Shown here one piece after another: positions 10,171 to 18,355 of a stretch of 64,000 nt of DNA. Position 1 is the stretch's first letter, and each line of letters opens with the position of its first letter. The DNA comes from Flavobacterium ajazii (GTDB lineage: Bacteria > Bacteroidota > Bacteroidia > Flavobacteriales > Flavobacteriaceae), in the NCBI RefSeq assembly GCF_010614725.1, contig NZ_JAAEHL010000010.1:124001-188000 (forward strand). Direction: 5' to 3'. The translations under genes and the position numbers were made by a program. Under the pieces are notes generated by a model, which saw only the letters and a list, made by a program, of their open reading frames with translations, did no database searches and was not told where the DNA came from.

Positions 10171-10193
10171 TGTGATCCCAGAAGGATTGCAAC
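10171..10193 (-). repeat. partial copy of tRNA-Arg 3' end (att-like duplication)
   Basis: TGTGATCCCAGAAGGATTGCAAC matches 20 of 23 bases of the 3' part of the neighbouring tRNA-Arg gene (10339-10361). The copy lies about 168 bp away in the same orientation. Between the copies are two repeated GCCACG-type words (CCGTTTGCCACGG, TTTTGCCACG at about 10247-10266). A duplicated tRNA 3' end is the usual trace of site-specific integration. No integrase gene remains between them. Confidence 0.55.
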
Positions 10194-10302
10194 TAGTAGG
10201 TTGCAAACCCGCATCAATTCTATGTTTTCATTATTTCAAAAACCGTTTGCCACGGTTTTGCCACGCTTTTTTCATCGATTTTAAAAACTACGAAATTATA
10301 GA

Positions 10303-10335
10303 AAACAAAAAGACCCACTCGGTATGAGTGGGTCT
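10303..10335 (-). terminator. intrinsic terminator of the tRNA operon
   Basis: On the minus strand a perfect 10-bp stem, AGACCCACTC / GAGTGGGTCT (10311-10335), with a 5-nt loop is followed by a T-rich tract (TTTTGTTTTC). It lies just downstream of tRNA-Arg and should end the Ser-Pro-Arg tRNA transcript. Confidence 0.9.
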
Positions 10336-10339
10336 TCTG

Positions 10340-10413
<74 letters not shown>

Positions 10414-10427
10414 ATTATTACAAAGTG

Positions 10428-10502
10428 TCGGGGTGGCAGGATTCGAACCTGCGGCCTCCTGCTCCCAAAGCAGGCGCGATAACCGGGCTACGCTACACCC
10501 CG
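10428..10502 (-). tRNA. tRNA-Pro (anticodon TGG)
   Basis: The minus strand gives 75 nt with acceptor CGGGGTG / CACCCCG, discriminator A, anticodon arm CCTGC-TTTGGGA-GCAGG (anticodon TGG) and T-arm GCAGGTTCGAATCCTGC. CCA is not encoded. It lies 14 bp upstream of tRNA-Arg and 13 bp downstream of tRNA-Ser in the same transcript. Confidence 0.97.
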
Positions 10503-10515
10503 AGGCAAAATTAAG

Positions 10516-10599
10516 CGGAGAGACAGGGACTCGAACCCTGGCGACGGTCACCCGTCGACAGATTAGCAATCTGCTCCATTACCGCTCTGGCACCTCTCC
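10516..10599 (-). tRNA. tRNA-Ser (anticodon GCT)
   Basis: The minus strand gives 84 nt with acceptor GGAGAGG / TCTCTCC, discriminator G, anticodon stem CAGAT / ATCTG around TGCTAA (anticodon GCT), the long variable arm expected of class II tRNAs (CGACGG...CCGTCG) and T-arm CAGGGTTCGAGTCCCTG. It is the first gene of the tRNA operon. Confidence 0.96.
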
Positions 10600-10840
10600 T
10601 TGCTCAAGGAATTGCTTCCCGTTTTGCGGTTGCAAATGTAAGACAACATTCGATATCTCACAACTATTTTTTCTGTTTTTTTTATCTTTTTTTAATATTT
10701 TTTCAAAAACACTTCACAATCAAACGAATAGAATTAACAAAAAATTCATCTTAAATTTAAAATTCGCCCTACTTAATACAAAATTTGAATTTGTTCAAAT
10801 AAACAGTAAATTTGCTTTACTAACTAATATTAAACAGAAC

Positions 10841-12019
10841 ATGAACAAAAGAGTTGTTATCGTTTCTGCCGTTAGAACACCTATCGGAAGTTTCATGGGA
10901 GGTTTATCTACCGTACCCGCACCAAAATTAGGAGCTGCTGCCATAAAAGGGGCTCTCCAAAAAATCAATCTTGACCCTAAATTGGTCGATGAAGTTTTCA
11001 TGGGTAATGTAATTCAGGCTGGCGTTGGACAGGCTCCTGCTCGTCAGGCAGCTTTATTTGCAGGCTTGTCTGAAGAAGTTGCTGCTACCACAGTAAACAA
11101 AGTGTGTGCCTCAGGAATGAAAGCCGTAATGTTCGCTGCTCAGGCAATTGCCTGCGGAGATGCTGAAATCGTAGTAGCGGGCGGAATGGAAAGCATGAGC
11201 CTAATTCCACATTATGTGCAGATGCGTGCCGGAAATAAATTTGGTCCTGCTACCCTTCTTGACGGTATGCAGAAAGATGGCTTAACAGATGCTTACGACA
11301 ACAACGCAATGGGAGTTTGCGCTGATGCATGTGCAACTGAATACAACATCAGCCGTGAAGAACAAGATGCTTTTGCAATCCAGTCTTACGAAAGAAGTGC
11401 TAAAGCCTGGGATGCCGGAAAATTTGACAACGAAGTTGTTCCTGTAGAAGTACCGCAAAGACGCGGTGAGGCAATTATATTTTCAAAAGACGAAGAATAC
11501 ACTAATGTAAAATTAGATAAAATCCCATCTTTAAGCCCAGTTTTCACAAAAGACGGAACTGTAACTGCTGCAAACGCCTCAACAATCAATGACGGGGCTG
11601 CTGCTTTGATTTTAATGTCTGAAGAAAAAGCAAATTCATTAGGTTTAAAACCTCTGGCTTACATAAAAGGCTATGCTGATGCTGCTCAAGAGCCAAAATG
11701 GTTTACCACAAGTCCTGCAAAAGCGCTACCAAAAGCTTTGAATAAAGCTGGAATTTCAATCTCGGATGTTGATTTCTTCGAATTTAACGAAGCTTTTTCT
11801 GTAGTTGGCTTAGCCAATTCAAAAATATTAAATCTCGATAATGATAAAGTAAATGTAAACGGCGGAGCGGTTTCGTTAGGACATCCTCTCGGAGCTTCAG
11901 GGGCACGTATCATTGTTACATTACTGAATGTTTTAGAACAAAACAATGCAAAAACCGGAGCTGCTGCTATTTGCAATGGCGGCGGCGGTGCATCAGCAAT
12001 TGTTATCGAAAGAACATAA
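10841..12019 (+). CDS. acetyl-CoA C-acetyltransferase (thiolase)
   Basis: I start at the ATG at 10841 (MNKRVVIVSAVRTPIGSF). The open frame extends back to 10406, but that part crosses tRNA genes on the other strand and is not coding. The 392-residue protein has the thiolase-family marks: nucleophilic Cys in VNKVCASGMKAV, GGMESMS, the NASTINDGAAALIL segment, the EFNEAFSVVGLA His/Asn region (NEAF), GGAVSLGHPLGASGARI with the catalytic His, and CNGGGGASA with the second Cys near the C terminus. It condenses two acetyl-CoA molecules or cleaves acetoacetyl-CoA in the cytosol. A strong terminator follows. Single-gene transcription is likely. Confidence 0.96.
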   Translation: MNKRVVIVSAVRTPIGSFMGGLSTVPAPKLGAAAIKGALQKINLDPKLVDEVFMGNVIQAGVGQAPARQAALFAGLSEEVAATTVNKVCASGMKAVMFAAQAIACGDAEIVVAGGMESMSLIPHYVQMRAGNKFGPATLLDGMQKDGLTDAYDNNAMGVCADACATEYNISREEQDAFAIQSYERSAKAWDAGKFDNEVVPVEVPQRRGEAIIFSKDEEYTNVKLDKIPSLSPVFTKDGTVTAANASTINDGAAALILMSEEKANSLGLKPLAYIKGYADAAQEPKWFTTSPAKALPKALNKAGISISDVDFFEFNEAFSVVGLANSKILNLDNDKVNVNGGAVSLGHPLGASGARIIVTLLNVLEQNNAKTGAAAICNGGGGASAIVIERT

Positions 12020-12030
12020 ACAATATCTCA

Positions 12031-12066
12031 AAAAATCAGGAGTTTTAAATATAACTCCTGATTTTT
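12031..12066 (+). terminator. intrinsic terminator after thiolase gene
   Basis: A perfect 12-bp stem, AAATCAGGAGTT / AACTCCTGATTT, with an 8-nt AT loop is followed by T residues, 13 bp after the thiolase stop. Confidence 0.92.
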
Positions 12067-12087
12067 CAACTTTATAAATTTCCTTAG

Positions 12088-12849
12088 ATGTTTGGAATTT
12101 GCAATCTAGCCATAGTACCCGTTCGAGCTGAAGCCAGTGACAGAAGTGAAATCGTTACACAGCTTTTGTTCGGAGAACATATCGAAATCTTAGAACGTCA
12201 GAATCAGTGGGCGCGAATCAGGATTCAGTTTGATGATTACGAAGGCTGGGTAGACTCTAAACAATATCAGGAAATCACCAAAGAGCAGTTTAATCAGTTA
12301 AGCAAAGAAGCCATCATTTTAAACGCCGATTTAATTGATTACATCACAGCTCCGAATAATTTACTGCTTCCAATTCCGCTTGGAGCTTCTTTATCTTTTT
12401 TAAATAGCAACGAAATCAATATTTCAAATTTTGATTTTGAAGGAACCAAAACCAGTGGCATAAAACCTAAAAGTGCTTTAATAAAAACTGCTTTTATGTA
12501 TTTAAATGCTCCGTATTTATGGGGCGGAAAAACGCCTTTTGGCATTGATTGTTCCGGTTTTACTCAGATGGTTTACAAATTAAACGGTTATAAAATTCAT
12601 CGCGACGCTTCGCAGCAAGCCAATGATGGTGAACCATTGAGTTTTATTGAAGAAAGTGAACCGGGTGATTTGGCTTTTTTTGATAACGACGAAGGAAGAA
12701 TCATCCATGTCGGAATCATAATGGAAAACAATTATATCATCCATGCAAGCGGAAAAGTGCGCATTGATCGTTTGGACCATTTAGGAATTTACAATCCCGA
12801 ATTTAAAAAACATACGCATAATCTTAGGGTCATAAAAAAAATTATTTAA
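12088..12849 (+). CDS. NlpC/P60 (C40) cell-wall hydrolase with N-terminal SH3-like domains
   Basis: The 253-residue protein has an N-terminal bacterial SH3-like region (about 1-75, VPVRAEASDRSEIVTQLLFGE...WARIRIQFDDYEGWV), a connecting domain, and a C-terminal NlpC/P60 domain (from about 130, YLWGGKTPFGIDCSGF). The catalytic Cys is in DCSGF, the His in HVGIIM, and a third polar residue is probably the His in IHASG. Such enzymes cut peptides of peptidoglycan (gamma-D-Glu to diamino acid bonds). No signal peptide is visible at the chosen ATG, which is usual for this flavobacterial subgroup; it may act on cytosolic recycling peptides or leave by another route. Confidence 0.92.
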   Translation: MFGICNLAIVPVRAEASDRSEIVTQLLFGEHIEILERQNQWARIRIQFDDYEGWVDSKQYQEITKEQFNQLSKEAIILNADLIDYITAPNNLLLPIPLGASLSFLNSNEINISNFDFEGTKTSGIKPKSALIKTAFMYLNAPYLWGGKTPFGIDCSGFTQMVYKLNGYKIHRDASQQANDGEPLSFIEESEPGDLAFFDNDEGRIIHVGIIMENNYIIHASGKVRIDRLDHLGIYNPEFKKHTHNLRVIKKII

Positions 12850-12944
12850 GTTTTTACCATTTCTTTGTAAAACTAAACATAATAGCTATGTAAGTATAGA
12901 AAAAGATGAAAAGATCGTAAATTTAACAAAATAAAAAATACAAC

Positions 12945-13724
12945 TTGAAACTATATAATCTAAAAAAAAGTGAACTCGTTAATTTCTGTACAGCAATTGG
13001 CATAGATACAAAAGGTAAATCAAAAGAAATTCTACTTGAAGAAGCTGAAATATTTGGAGCTCAAGAAATTGAAGACGCAAAGAAAAATGGTACTGACTAT
13101 GAAATGCTTTATTCAAAAATTGAGGAACTATCAGATTTATATACTAAAACCCTAAGTATAAAAATTGAAGAAAGAAAAAAAGAAATGCTGGAAGATGATA
13201 ATTCACATTATCTAATATATCGTGTTTTAGGTATCTCAAATAAAGACGGCCAATTAATTGACGAATATCAAAATGCTGGAAGATTTTTATATAAATATGC
13301 TGGTTCATTTTTAGAAGAAGCAGCTATACTTTGTTTCCGATTTAACAACCTAAAGGGAAAAAGAACACTCATTAAAAATAATATTAGCTCAAAACCAAAA
13401 ACATTTGAAATTGATTTTTTAGACAGAAATAATGCTATAGAAATTAAATGGAAAGATGCTACAACTGACGGAGATCATATTAGTAAAGAACACACAAGAG
13501 TAGAGTGTATAACCAATCATAAATATCTACCTATTAGGGTAATGTTTTATTATCCACAACGTTCTTCTGCATGTAAGATACAAAAAGTACTAGCAGGATA
13601 TTACAAAAGTGTTAAAGGACAATATTATGCAGGAGATGAAGCTTGGAATTTTGTAAAAAATTATACAAGCTATGATTTACTAAAAATTTTGACAGATATC
13701 GCAGATAAAAAGGAAATTAAATGA
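12945..13724 (+). CDS. putative type II restriction endonuclease (ApaLI-like)
   Basis: The 259-residue frame begins with TTG at 12945; no ATG lies close to the start of the conserved frame. The N terminus (LKKSELVNFCTAIGIDTKGKSK, split here) looks like a SAP/Rho-N-type helical DNA-binding motif. A PD-(D/E)xK-type core is visible: E155-I-D157, then E166-I-K168 in AIEIKW, followed by DATTDGDHISKEHTR. From memory this last segment resembles the ApaLI family (GTGCAC cutters), but no search could be run. The stop overlaps the start of a DNA methyltransferase by 4 bp (ATGA), which is the main support for a restriction role. The pair looks richer in A+T than the flanking genes by eye. Confidence 0.6.
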   Translation: MKLYNLKKSELVNFCTAIGIDTKGKSKEILLEEAEIFGAQEIEDAKKNGTDYEMLYSKIEELSDLYTKTLSIKIEERKKEMLEDDNSHYLIYRVLGISNKDGQLIDEYQNAGRFLYKYAGSFLEEAAILCFRFNNLKGKRTLIKNNISSKPKTFEIDFLDRNNAIEIKWKDATTDGDHISKEHTRVECITNHKYLPIRVMFYYPQRSSACKIQKVLAGYYKSVKGQYYAGDEAWNFVKNYTSYDLLKILTDIADKKEIK

Positions 13725-14932
13725 AAGTAGATCTAATTTACAAAGGAAATTGTATAGAAAAATTAATTGAACTAAAATCAAATTCAGTAGACCTTGTTTA
13801 TTTTGATCCACCTTTCTTTACTCAAAAAAAACATTCTTTAGTTAGTCGAGATGAAAGAAAAAAATACGAATTTGACGATAATTGGAACTCATTAGAAGAT
13901 TATTTAAGTTTAATAAATTCATGCCTCATTGAATGTAGAAGAATTTTAAAAGATTCAGGTTCAGTATTTCTTCATTGTGATAAAATTGCATCACACTATA
14001 TTCGAGTTGAATTAGACAAAGTATTTGGAATGAAAAACTTTAGAAGTGAAATTATTTGGAGCTATAAAAGATGGTCAAACTCCAAAAAAGGACTTTTGAA
14101 CTCTCATCAAAATATTTACTTCTACTCTAAAAGCGATGATTTCAAATTTAATCAATATTATACTGATTATGCATTAACTACTAATATTGATCAAATACTA
14201 CAAGATCGAGAAAAAACATCGAACGGAAAATCTGTATATAAAACTGACGGAAAAGGAAATATTGTATTAGGCAAAGAAAAAAAAGGCGTACCATTATCTG
14301 ATACTTGGGAAATACCATACTTAAATCCAAAAGCTAAAGAAAGATCTGGCTATCCAACACAAAAACCTGTTTTGCTTTTAAAGGAAATTATTAAAATAGT
14401 AACAGATGAAGGTGATCTAGTTGTAGATCCTTTTTGTGGTAGTGGAACGACTTGCGTAGCAGCTAAATCAATGAATAGAAAATTTATTGGAATTGATATT
14501 TCTAACGATGCTGTAGAATTAGCCAACACAAGACTAGAAGAAATGGTTATAACAGATTCCGCCCTACTCAATAAAGGCTCTGAAAGTTATTTAGAGAAAT
14601 CTGAATATGAATTATCGCTTCTAAAAAGTATTGAGGCTTTTCCAGTTCAAAGAAACTCAGGTATTGATGGTTTTCTAAAAAATCATTTTAACGAGAAACC
14701 AGTTCCTGTAAAAATTCAAGGAAAATATGATACAATTAATGATTCAATTACAAAACTTGAAAAAGCTTGTCAAGGGAAAGAATATGATTTAAAAATAGTG
14801 ATCCAAACAAGAGAAGAAACCAATGATAATAGATTATTTGAATTAGTTTCTGACGTTAAAATTATAAAATCAGGAAAACTAAGAATTAATGAGTTGTTAA
14901 TAAATAATAACATTATCAACAATCAAATATAA
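13721..14932 (+). CDS. type II DNA methyltransferase (N6-adenine or N4-cytosine, beta order)
   Basis: The 403-residue protein has catalytic motif IV DPPF (D29-F32) near the N terminus and the AdoMet-binding motif DPFCGSGTT at about 233-241, followed by FIGIDIS. That order (IV before I) defines the beta class of amino-methyltransferases. The target-recognition part lies between them. The segment after about residue 290 is an extra C-terminal domain with no recognised family. The start codon overlaps the stop of the nuclease gene, so the two are translated together. It should protect host DNA from the partner nuclease. DPPF favours N6-adenine but does not settle the base methylated. Confidence 0.9.
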   Translation: MKVDLIYKGNCIEKLIELKSNSVDLVYFDPPFFTQKKHSLVSRDERKKYEFDDNWNSLEDYLSLINSCLIECRRILKDSGSVFLHCDKIASHYIRVELDKVFGMKNFRSEIIWSYKRWSNSKKGLLNSHQNIYFYSKSDDFKFNQYYTDYALTTNIDQILQDREKTSNGKSVYKTDGKGNIVLGKEKKGVPLSDTWEIPYLNPKAKERSGYPTQKPVLLLKEIIKIVTDEGDLVVDPFCGSGTTCVAAKSMNRKFIGIDISNDAVELANTRLEEMVITDSALLNKGSESYLEKSEYELSLLKSIEAFPVQRNSGIDGFLKNHFNEKPVPVKIQGKYDTINDSITKLEKACQGKEYDLKIVIQTREETNDNRLFELVSDVKIIKSGKLRINELLINNNIINNQI

Positions 14933-14991
14933 TTTTAAAAATAAGGAAAATAAAAAGATTCTTAATTTAAAGTCCGTTTTTTATTATAAAA

Positions 14992-15837
14992 TCAAGCACT
15001 CAATCGAATCGTCTTTCTAAATTCTGAAGGACTATACCCTTTCTGCTTTCTAAAAAACTTATTAAAGTGGCTTTCATCCGTAAAACCAAATTCATATGCA
15101 ATTTCGTTGATACGCTTATCACTGAACTGTAGACGATGCTCAATCAGTTTGGTTTTGTAATTACTTATGTATTGCTGCATGGTTTCACTGGCATGTTTCT
15201 TAAAATAACGACCTAAATACGTATTCGAAATTCCAAAATAATCACTTATAGATTCTGCTTTTATTTTTTCGGGATAATAAATGTTATTCTGAATATATTG
15301 CAGAATATCCATCGCTTTTGCCTCCGTATCAATATTAACCTGCTCCGGAAGATATTTTGCAATATTTCTCGCCACGATAATAATCAGTGTATTGACCAAT
15401 TGCTGAATTAGTTCCTGATTGTAAATATCCTTATCCTTCTTTTCTCTGCAAATCGCTTCAATCATCACTTTTACCAGACATTTATCCGGATCATTTTTAA
15501 GAATACAACCCGGCTGATGATTGGCATTTTGAAGAATATATTCCAATCGCTGGATATTCTCATTCTGCAGACTTGAATTTTTCAAATAAATATCATTGAA
15601 TCTCAAAAAGAAAAATTTCGTTTCTGTTTCGATTGTGAAATTATGACAATCCTCGGGTGTCAATAAAAATAAATGACCCGGATCATAAGTGAAAATATTT
15701 TTGTTGATACACTGCGAACCTGTGCCTTCCAAAATATAAACTAGTTCAAAGAAATTATGACGGTCTCCCACATCCGGATATTCACTCAGCGTTTCAAAAG
15801 AAACCGTAAAAGGCTCATATAAATTTTCTTTTTTCAT
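14992..15837 (-). CDS. AraC-family transcriptional regulator
   Basis: The 281-residue protein has an N-terminal cupin-like sensor domain (about 15-105, HNFFELVYILEGTGSQCI...YDPGHLFLLTPEDCHNF) and a C-terminal pair of helix-turn-helix motifs (about 180-280: KAESISDYFGISNTYLGRYF and INEIAYEFGFTDESHFNKFFR). The gene is divergent from the aldo/keto reductase gene across a 116-bp spacer, so it probably controls that gene and perhaps the mdaB-like genes further on. The inducer is unknown. Confidence 0.93.
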   Translation of the reverse strand: MKKENLYEPFTVSFETLSEYPDVGDRHNFFELVYILEGTGSQCINKNIFTYDPGHLFLLTPEDCHNFTIETETKFFFLRFNDIYLKNSSLQNENIQRLEYILQNANHQPGCILKNDPDKCLVKVMIEAICREKKDKDIYNQELIQQLVNTLIIIVARNIAKYLPEQVNIDTEAKAMDILQYIQNNIYYPEKIKAESISDYFGISNTYLGRYFKKHASETMQQYISNYKTKLIEHRLQFSDKRINEIAYEFGFTDESHFNKFFRKQKGYSPSEFRKTIRLSA

Positions 15838-15953
15838 GATTTAATTTTATTTGAAGATGCAAATATACCTAAAAAAGACAAAAATATACCAAACAACAAT
15901 CATAAAAACAGTATAATTTTGCTTCATCAATTTAAAACAAAAAAATCACAATC

Positions 15954-16940
15954 ATGGAATATAGAAAATTAGGCAGCTCAGAGCTTGAATTATCAACGAT
16001 TACTTATGGTGCTTTTGCGATTGGCGGAACCATGTGGGCAGGAACAGATAAAAAAGATTCAATCGACTCGGTTCACGCTTCAATCGATCACGGTGTTACA
16101 ACAATCGACACCGCTCCTTTTTACGGATTTGGTTTAAGCGAAGAAATGATTGGAGAAGCTATCAAAAGTCACGATCGTTCAAAACTGCAGTTATTGACTA
16201 AATTCGGTTTGGTTTGGGACGGAAGCAACAACGGAAAAGGCGATTATTTTTTTGATGCTGATGACAACGGTAAAAAAGTTCCGATTTACAAATATTCATC
16301 CAAAGAAAATGTAATCAAAGAAATTGAAGAAAGCCTGAAACGTCTTCAAACAGATTATATCGATTTACTGCAAATTCACTGGCCTGACATTACAACACCG
16401 ATTTCTGAAACAATGGAAGCCGTTGAAACCCTAATCCAACAAGGAAAAATCAGAGCTTTCGGAGTAAGTAATTACAATGTTGCACAAATTCAGGAAGCAC
16501 AAAAAACAGTTCAGGTAGTTTCTGATCAGGTTGCTTACAGTATGCTAAACCGTAAGATTGAGGATGAATTAATTCCGTTTACCCTTGCAGAAAACATCGG
16601 AATCATTGCTTACAGTCCAATGGAAAGAGGTTTATTGACCGGAAAATACTTCACAGACAGTAAATTAAAAGAAAACGACCACAGGAACGGTTATTTCGGA
16701 AAATTCGATTTACAGCAGGTAAAAACTTTAATTGAAGAATTGAGCTCATTAGCAAATTCAAAACACATTTCAATTTCACAATTAGTACTGCGCTGGACAA
16801 CTTTACAAAAGGGAATTTCAATAGTTTTAGCCGGAGCAAGAAATGCAGAACAAGCCATTTCAAATGCCAAAACAATGGATTTCGATTTATCAGCTTCAGA
16901 ATTGGAATTTATCAATCAGGCTATTGCTAAAATAAAATAA
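15954..16940 (+). CDS. aldo/keto reductase
   Basis: The 328-residue TIM-barrel enzyme has the family marks: MEYRKLGSSELELSTITYGA at the N terminus, IDTAPFYGFGLSEEMIG with the catalytic Asp/Tyr, LLTKFG with Lys, LLQIHWPD with His, GVSNYNVAQI, and AYSPMERGLLTGK. It should reduce aldehydes or ketones with NADPH in the cytosol. It is divergent from an AraC regulator, which probably controls it. The substrate cannot be predicted. Confidence 0.94.
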   Translation: MEYRKLGSSELELSTITYGAFAIGGTMWAGTDKKDSIDSVHASIDHGVTTIDTAPFYGFGLSEEMIGEAIKSHDRSKLQLLTKFGLVWDGSNNGKGDYFFDADDNGKKVPIYKYSSKENVIKEIEESLKRLQTDYIDLLQIHWPDITTPISETMEAVETLIQQGKIRAFGVSNYNVAQIQEAQKTVQVVSDQVAYSMLNRKIEDELIPFTLAENIGIIAYSPMERGLLTGKYFTDSKLKENDHRNGYFGKFDLQQVKTLIEELSSLANSKHISISQLVLRWTTLQKGISIVLAGARNAEQAISNAKTMDFDLSASELEFINQAIAKIK

Positions 16941-16949
16941 TTCTCTTTT

Positions 16950-17234
16950 TTAAACACATAGAAACATAGTTTTGCTTTGTCTATAAAGGCGTTTCACTCA
17001 CATAAACACAAATAGTCTGCGCAATCTTGTCATTCCGACTGAAAGGAGGAATAACACTAGAAATTCCACAATGCATATCTCCAATCTTTGTCGATTCCTG
17101 AGTGTGATTTGCTTCGCCAGTTCGCTTCGCTCGGGTCTCGTTCCTCGAAATGACAAACATTAAGAACTATGTGTTAGAAACAAGTTTCTTTCAATTCCCT
17201 TTCTAAAAAAAATCTATGTTTCTATGTGTTAAAA
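16950..17234. repeat. MITE-like interspersed repeat, copy 1 (interrupted)
   Basis: Terminal inverted repeats of about 20 nt: TTAAACACATAGAAACATAG at the left and CTATGTTTCTATGTGTTAAA at the right. Inside the left end is AAGGCGTTTCACT, a word shared with the copies at 38452, 43595 and 62928. This copy is longer because a second palindromic repeat (17028-17157) sits inside it. Confidence 0.75.
17028..17157. repeat. REP-like palindrome nested in the MITE-like repeat
   Basis: The left arm TTGTCATTCCGA and right arm TCGAAATGACAA pair over 12 positions with one mismatch; further short GAGGAA/TTCCTC words extend it. It lies wholly inside the larger repeat, so it probably inserted later. Confidence 0.65.
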
Positions 17235-17260
17235 CAAATTCACGACAATTAAAATAATTT

Positions 17261-17350
17261 GGGTGTGTCCCTAAGGGCCGGGCTATCCGTTCCAATCTTT
17301 TATGCCAAACCCTGGCAAAAAAGGATTTCCACTCCTATCCCTCACACATC
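17261..17350. repeat. palindromic intergenic element (GGGCTATCCG type)
   Basis: The core is an imperfect hairpin, ATCTTTTATGCC...GGCAAAAAAGGAT, flanked by GGGCTATCCGTTCC on the left and TTTCCACTCCTATCCC on the right, with ends GGGTGTGT / ACACATCC. The element at 22371 has the same plan. It fills most of the gap before the mdaB-like gene. Confidence 0.65.
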
Positions 17351-17377
17351 CATTTTCAAAAGAAGTAAACAATTAAA

Positions 17378-17983
17378 ATGAAAAAGATATTTATAATTAA
17401 CGGCGGACAAAAATTCGCGCACTCAGGAGGACAGTTCAATCAAACCGTTCAGGACTGGACAATTGAATTTCTTTCTAAAAACAACAATTACGAAATAAAA
17501 ACAACTCATATAGAAGACCAGATCGATCTTCAAAAAGAAGTAGAAAAATTCGTTTGGGCAGATTTAATCATCTATCATACACCCGTTTGGTGGTTTCAAT
17601 TACCAAACCTTTTCAAAAAATACATTGATGATGTTTTCACTCAGGGACACAACAACGGAATCTACAAAAGCGACGGAAGAAGCCGCGTAAATCCCGATAT
17701 CAATTATGGAACCGGCGGACTTTTACACGGACGAAAATACATGCTAACCACGAGCTGGAATGCACCTGCAACTGCTTTTACACTTCCGGGAGAATTCTTC
17801 GAAGAAACTTCTGTTGATGATGGTGTAATGTTTGGTTTCCACAAAATGAATAAATTCACAGGCATGGAATGCGTAAACGGATTCCATTTCCATGACGTAG
17901 AAAAAGGTGCCACACCGGAAAATATCGTTATCTTTAAACAGAATTACACTAAACATTTAGAACAAACTTTTAAAAACTTATAA
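17378..17983 (+). CDS. mdaB: NAD(P)H:quinone oxidoreductase, MdaB family
   Basis: The 201-residue flavodoxin-fold protein matches the MdaB pattern throughout: INGGQKFAHSGGQFNQTV at the phosphate-binding loop, WADLIIYHTPVWWFQLPNLFKKYIDDVF, SDGRSRVNPDINYGTGGLLHGRKYML, and WNAPATAFTLPGEFF. MdaB uses FAD and NADPH to reduce quinones by two electrons. The next gene, 2 bp downstream, encodes an antibiotic-biosynthesis-monooxygenase-type protein like E. coli YgiN, which also neighbours mdaB; the two likely act in a quinone redox cycle. Confidence 0.92.
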   Translation: MKKIFIINGGQKFAHSGGQFNQTVQDWTIEFLSKNNNYEIKTTHIEDQIDLQKEVEKFVWADLIIYHTPVWWFQLPNLFKKYIDDVFTQGHNNGIYKSDGRSRVNPDINYGTGGLLHGRKYMLTTSWNAPATAFTLPGEFFEETSVDDGVMFGFHKMNKFTGMECVNGFHFHDVEKGATPENIVIFKQNYTKHLEQTFKNL

Positions 17984-17985
17984 TT

Positions 17986-18264
17986 ATGATTTCGATTACA
18001 GCAATTTTAAAAAGTAAACCCGAATATTTGAGCGAAATTAAAAATTTGGTGACACATTTAGTTACCGAAACCAGAAAAGAACAAGCCTGCGTTCGTTACG
18101 ATTTACACGCTTCAGACAATGTTTTTATTATTTGGGAAGAATGGAAAGATCAGGCTGGTTTAGATTTACATAACAGTCAGTCTTATCTTCAGGATTTCAT
18201 CAAAAAAACCGAAAGTTTAGTTTCAAGCCCAATTCAGGTGTACAAAACAGCTCAGATTTTATAA
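17986..18264 (+). CDS. putative quinol monooxygenase (ABM domain, YgiN-like)
   Basis: The 92-residue protein is a single ABM ferredoxin-like domain: an ISITAILKSKPEYLSEI strand-helix, TRKEQACVRYDLH, and VFIIWEEWKDQAGLDLHNSQSYLQDF with the His typical of the fold. Family members are dimers that oxidise quinols or small aromatics without a cofactor. It is translationally close to mdaB (2-bp gap), so co-expression is near certain. Confidence 0.88.
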   Translation: MISITAILKSKPEYLSEIKNLVTHLVTETRKEQACVRYDLHASDNVFIIWEEWKDQAGLDLHNSQSYLQDFIKKTESLVSSPIQVYKTAQIL

Positions 18265-18272
18265 AGGTTTTC

Positions 18273-18316
18273 TAGCCACGACCCGAGCGATAGCGAATAG
18301 TCGAAGCGATTCTTGA
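18273..18316. repeat. short palindromic repeat fragment
   Basis: GCCACGACCCGAGCGATAGCGAATAG plus GTCGAAGCGATTCTTGAC matches, in reverse complement, the word GCTTCGCCTATTCGCTATCGCTCGAGTC inside the repeat at 18826-18929. It is probably a solo half of the same repeat family. Confidence 0.5.
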
Positions 18317-18355
18317 CAAAAAAGCTAAATTCCCTCTTAATCAAAAACACAAACC

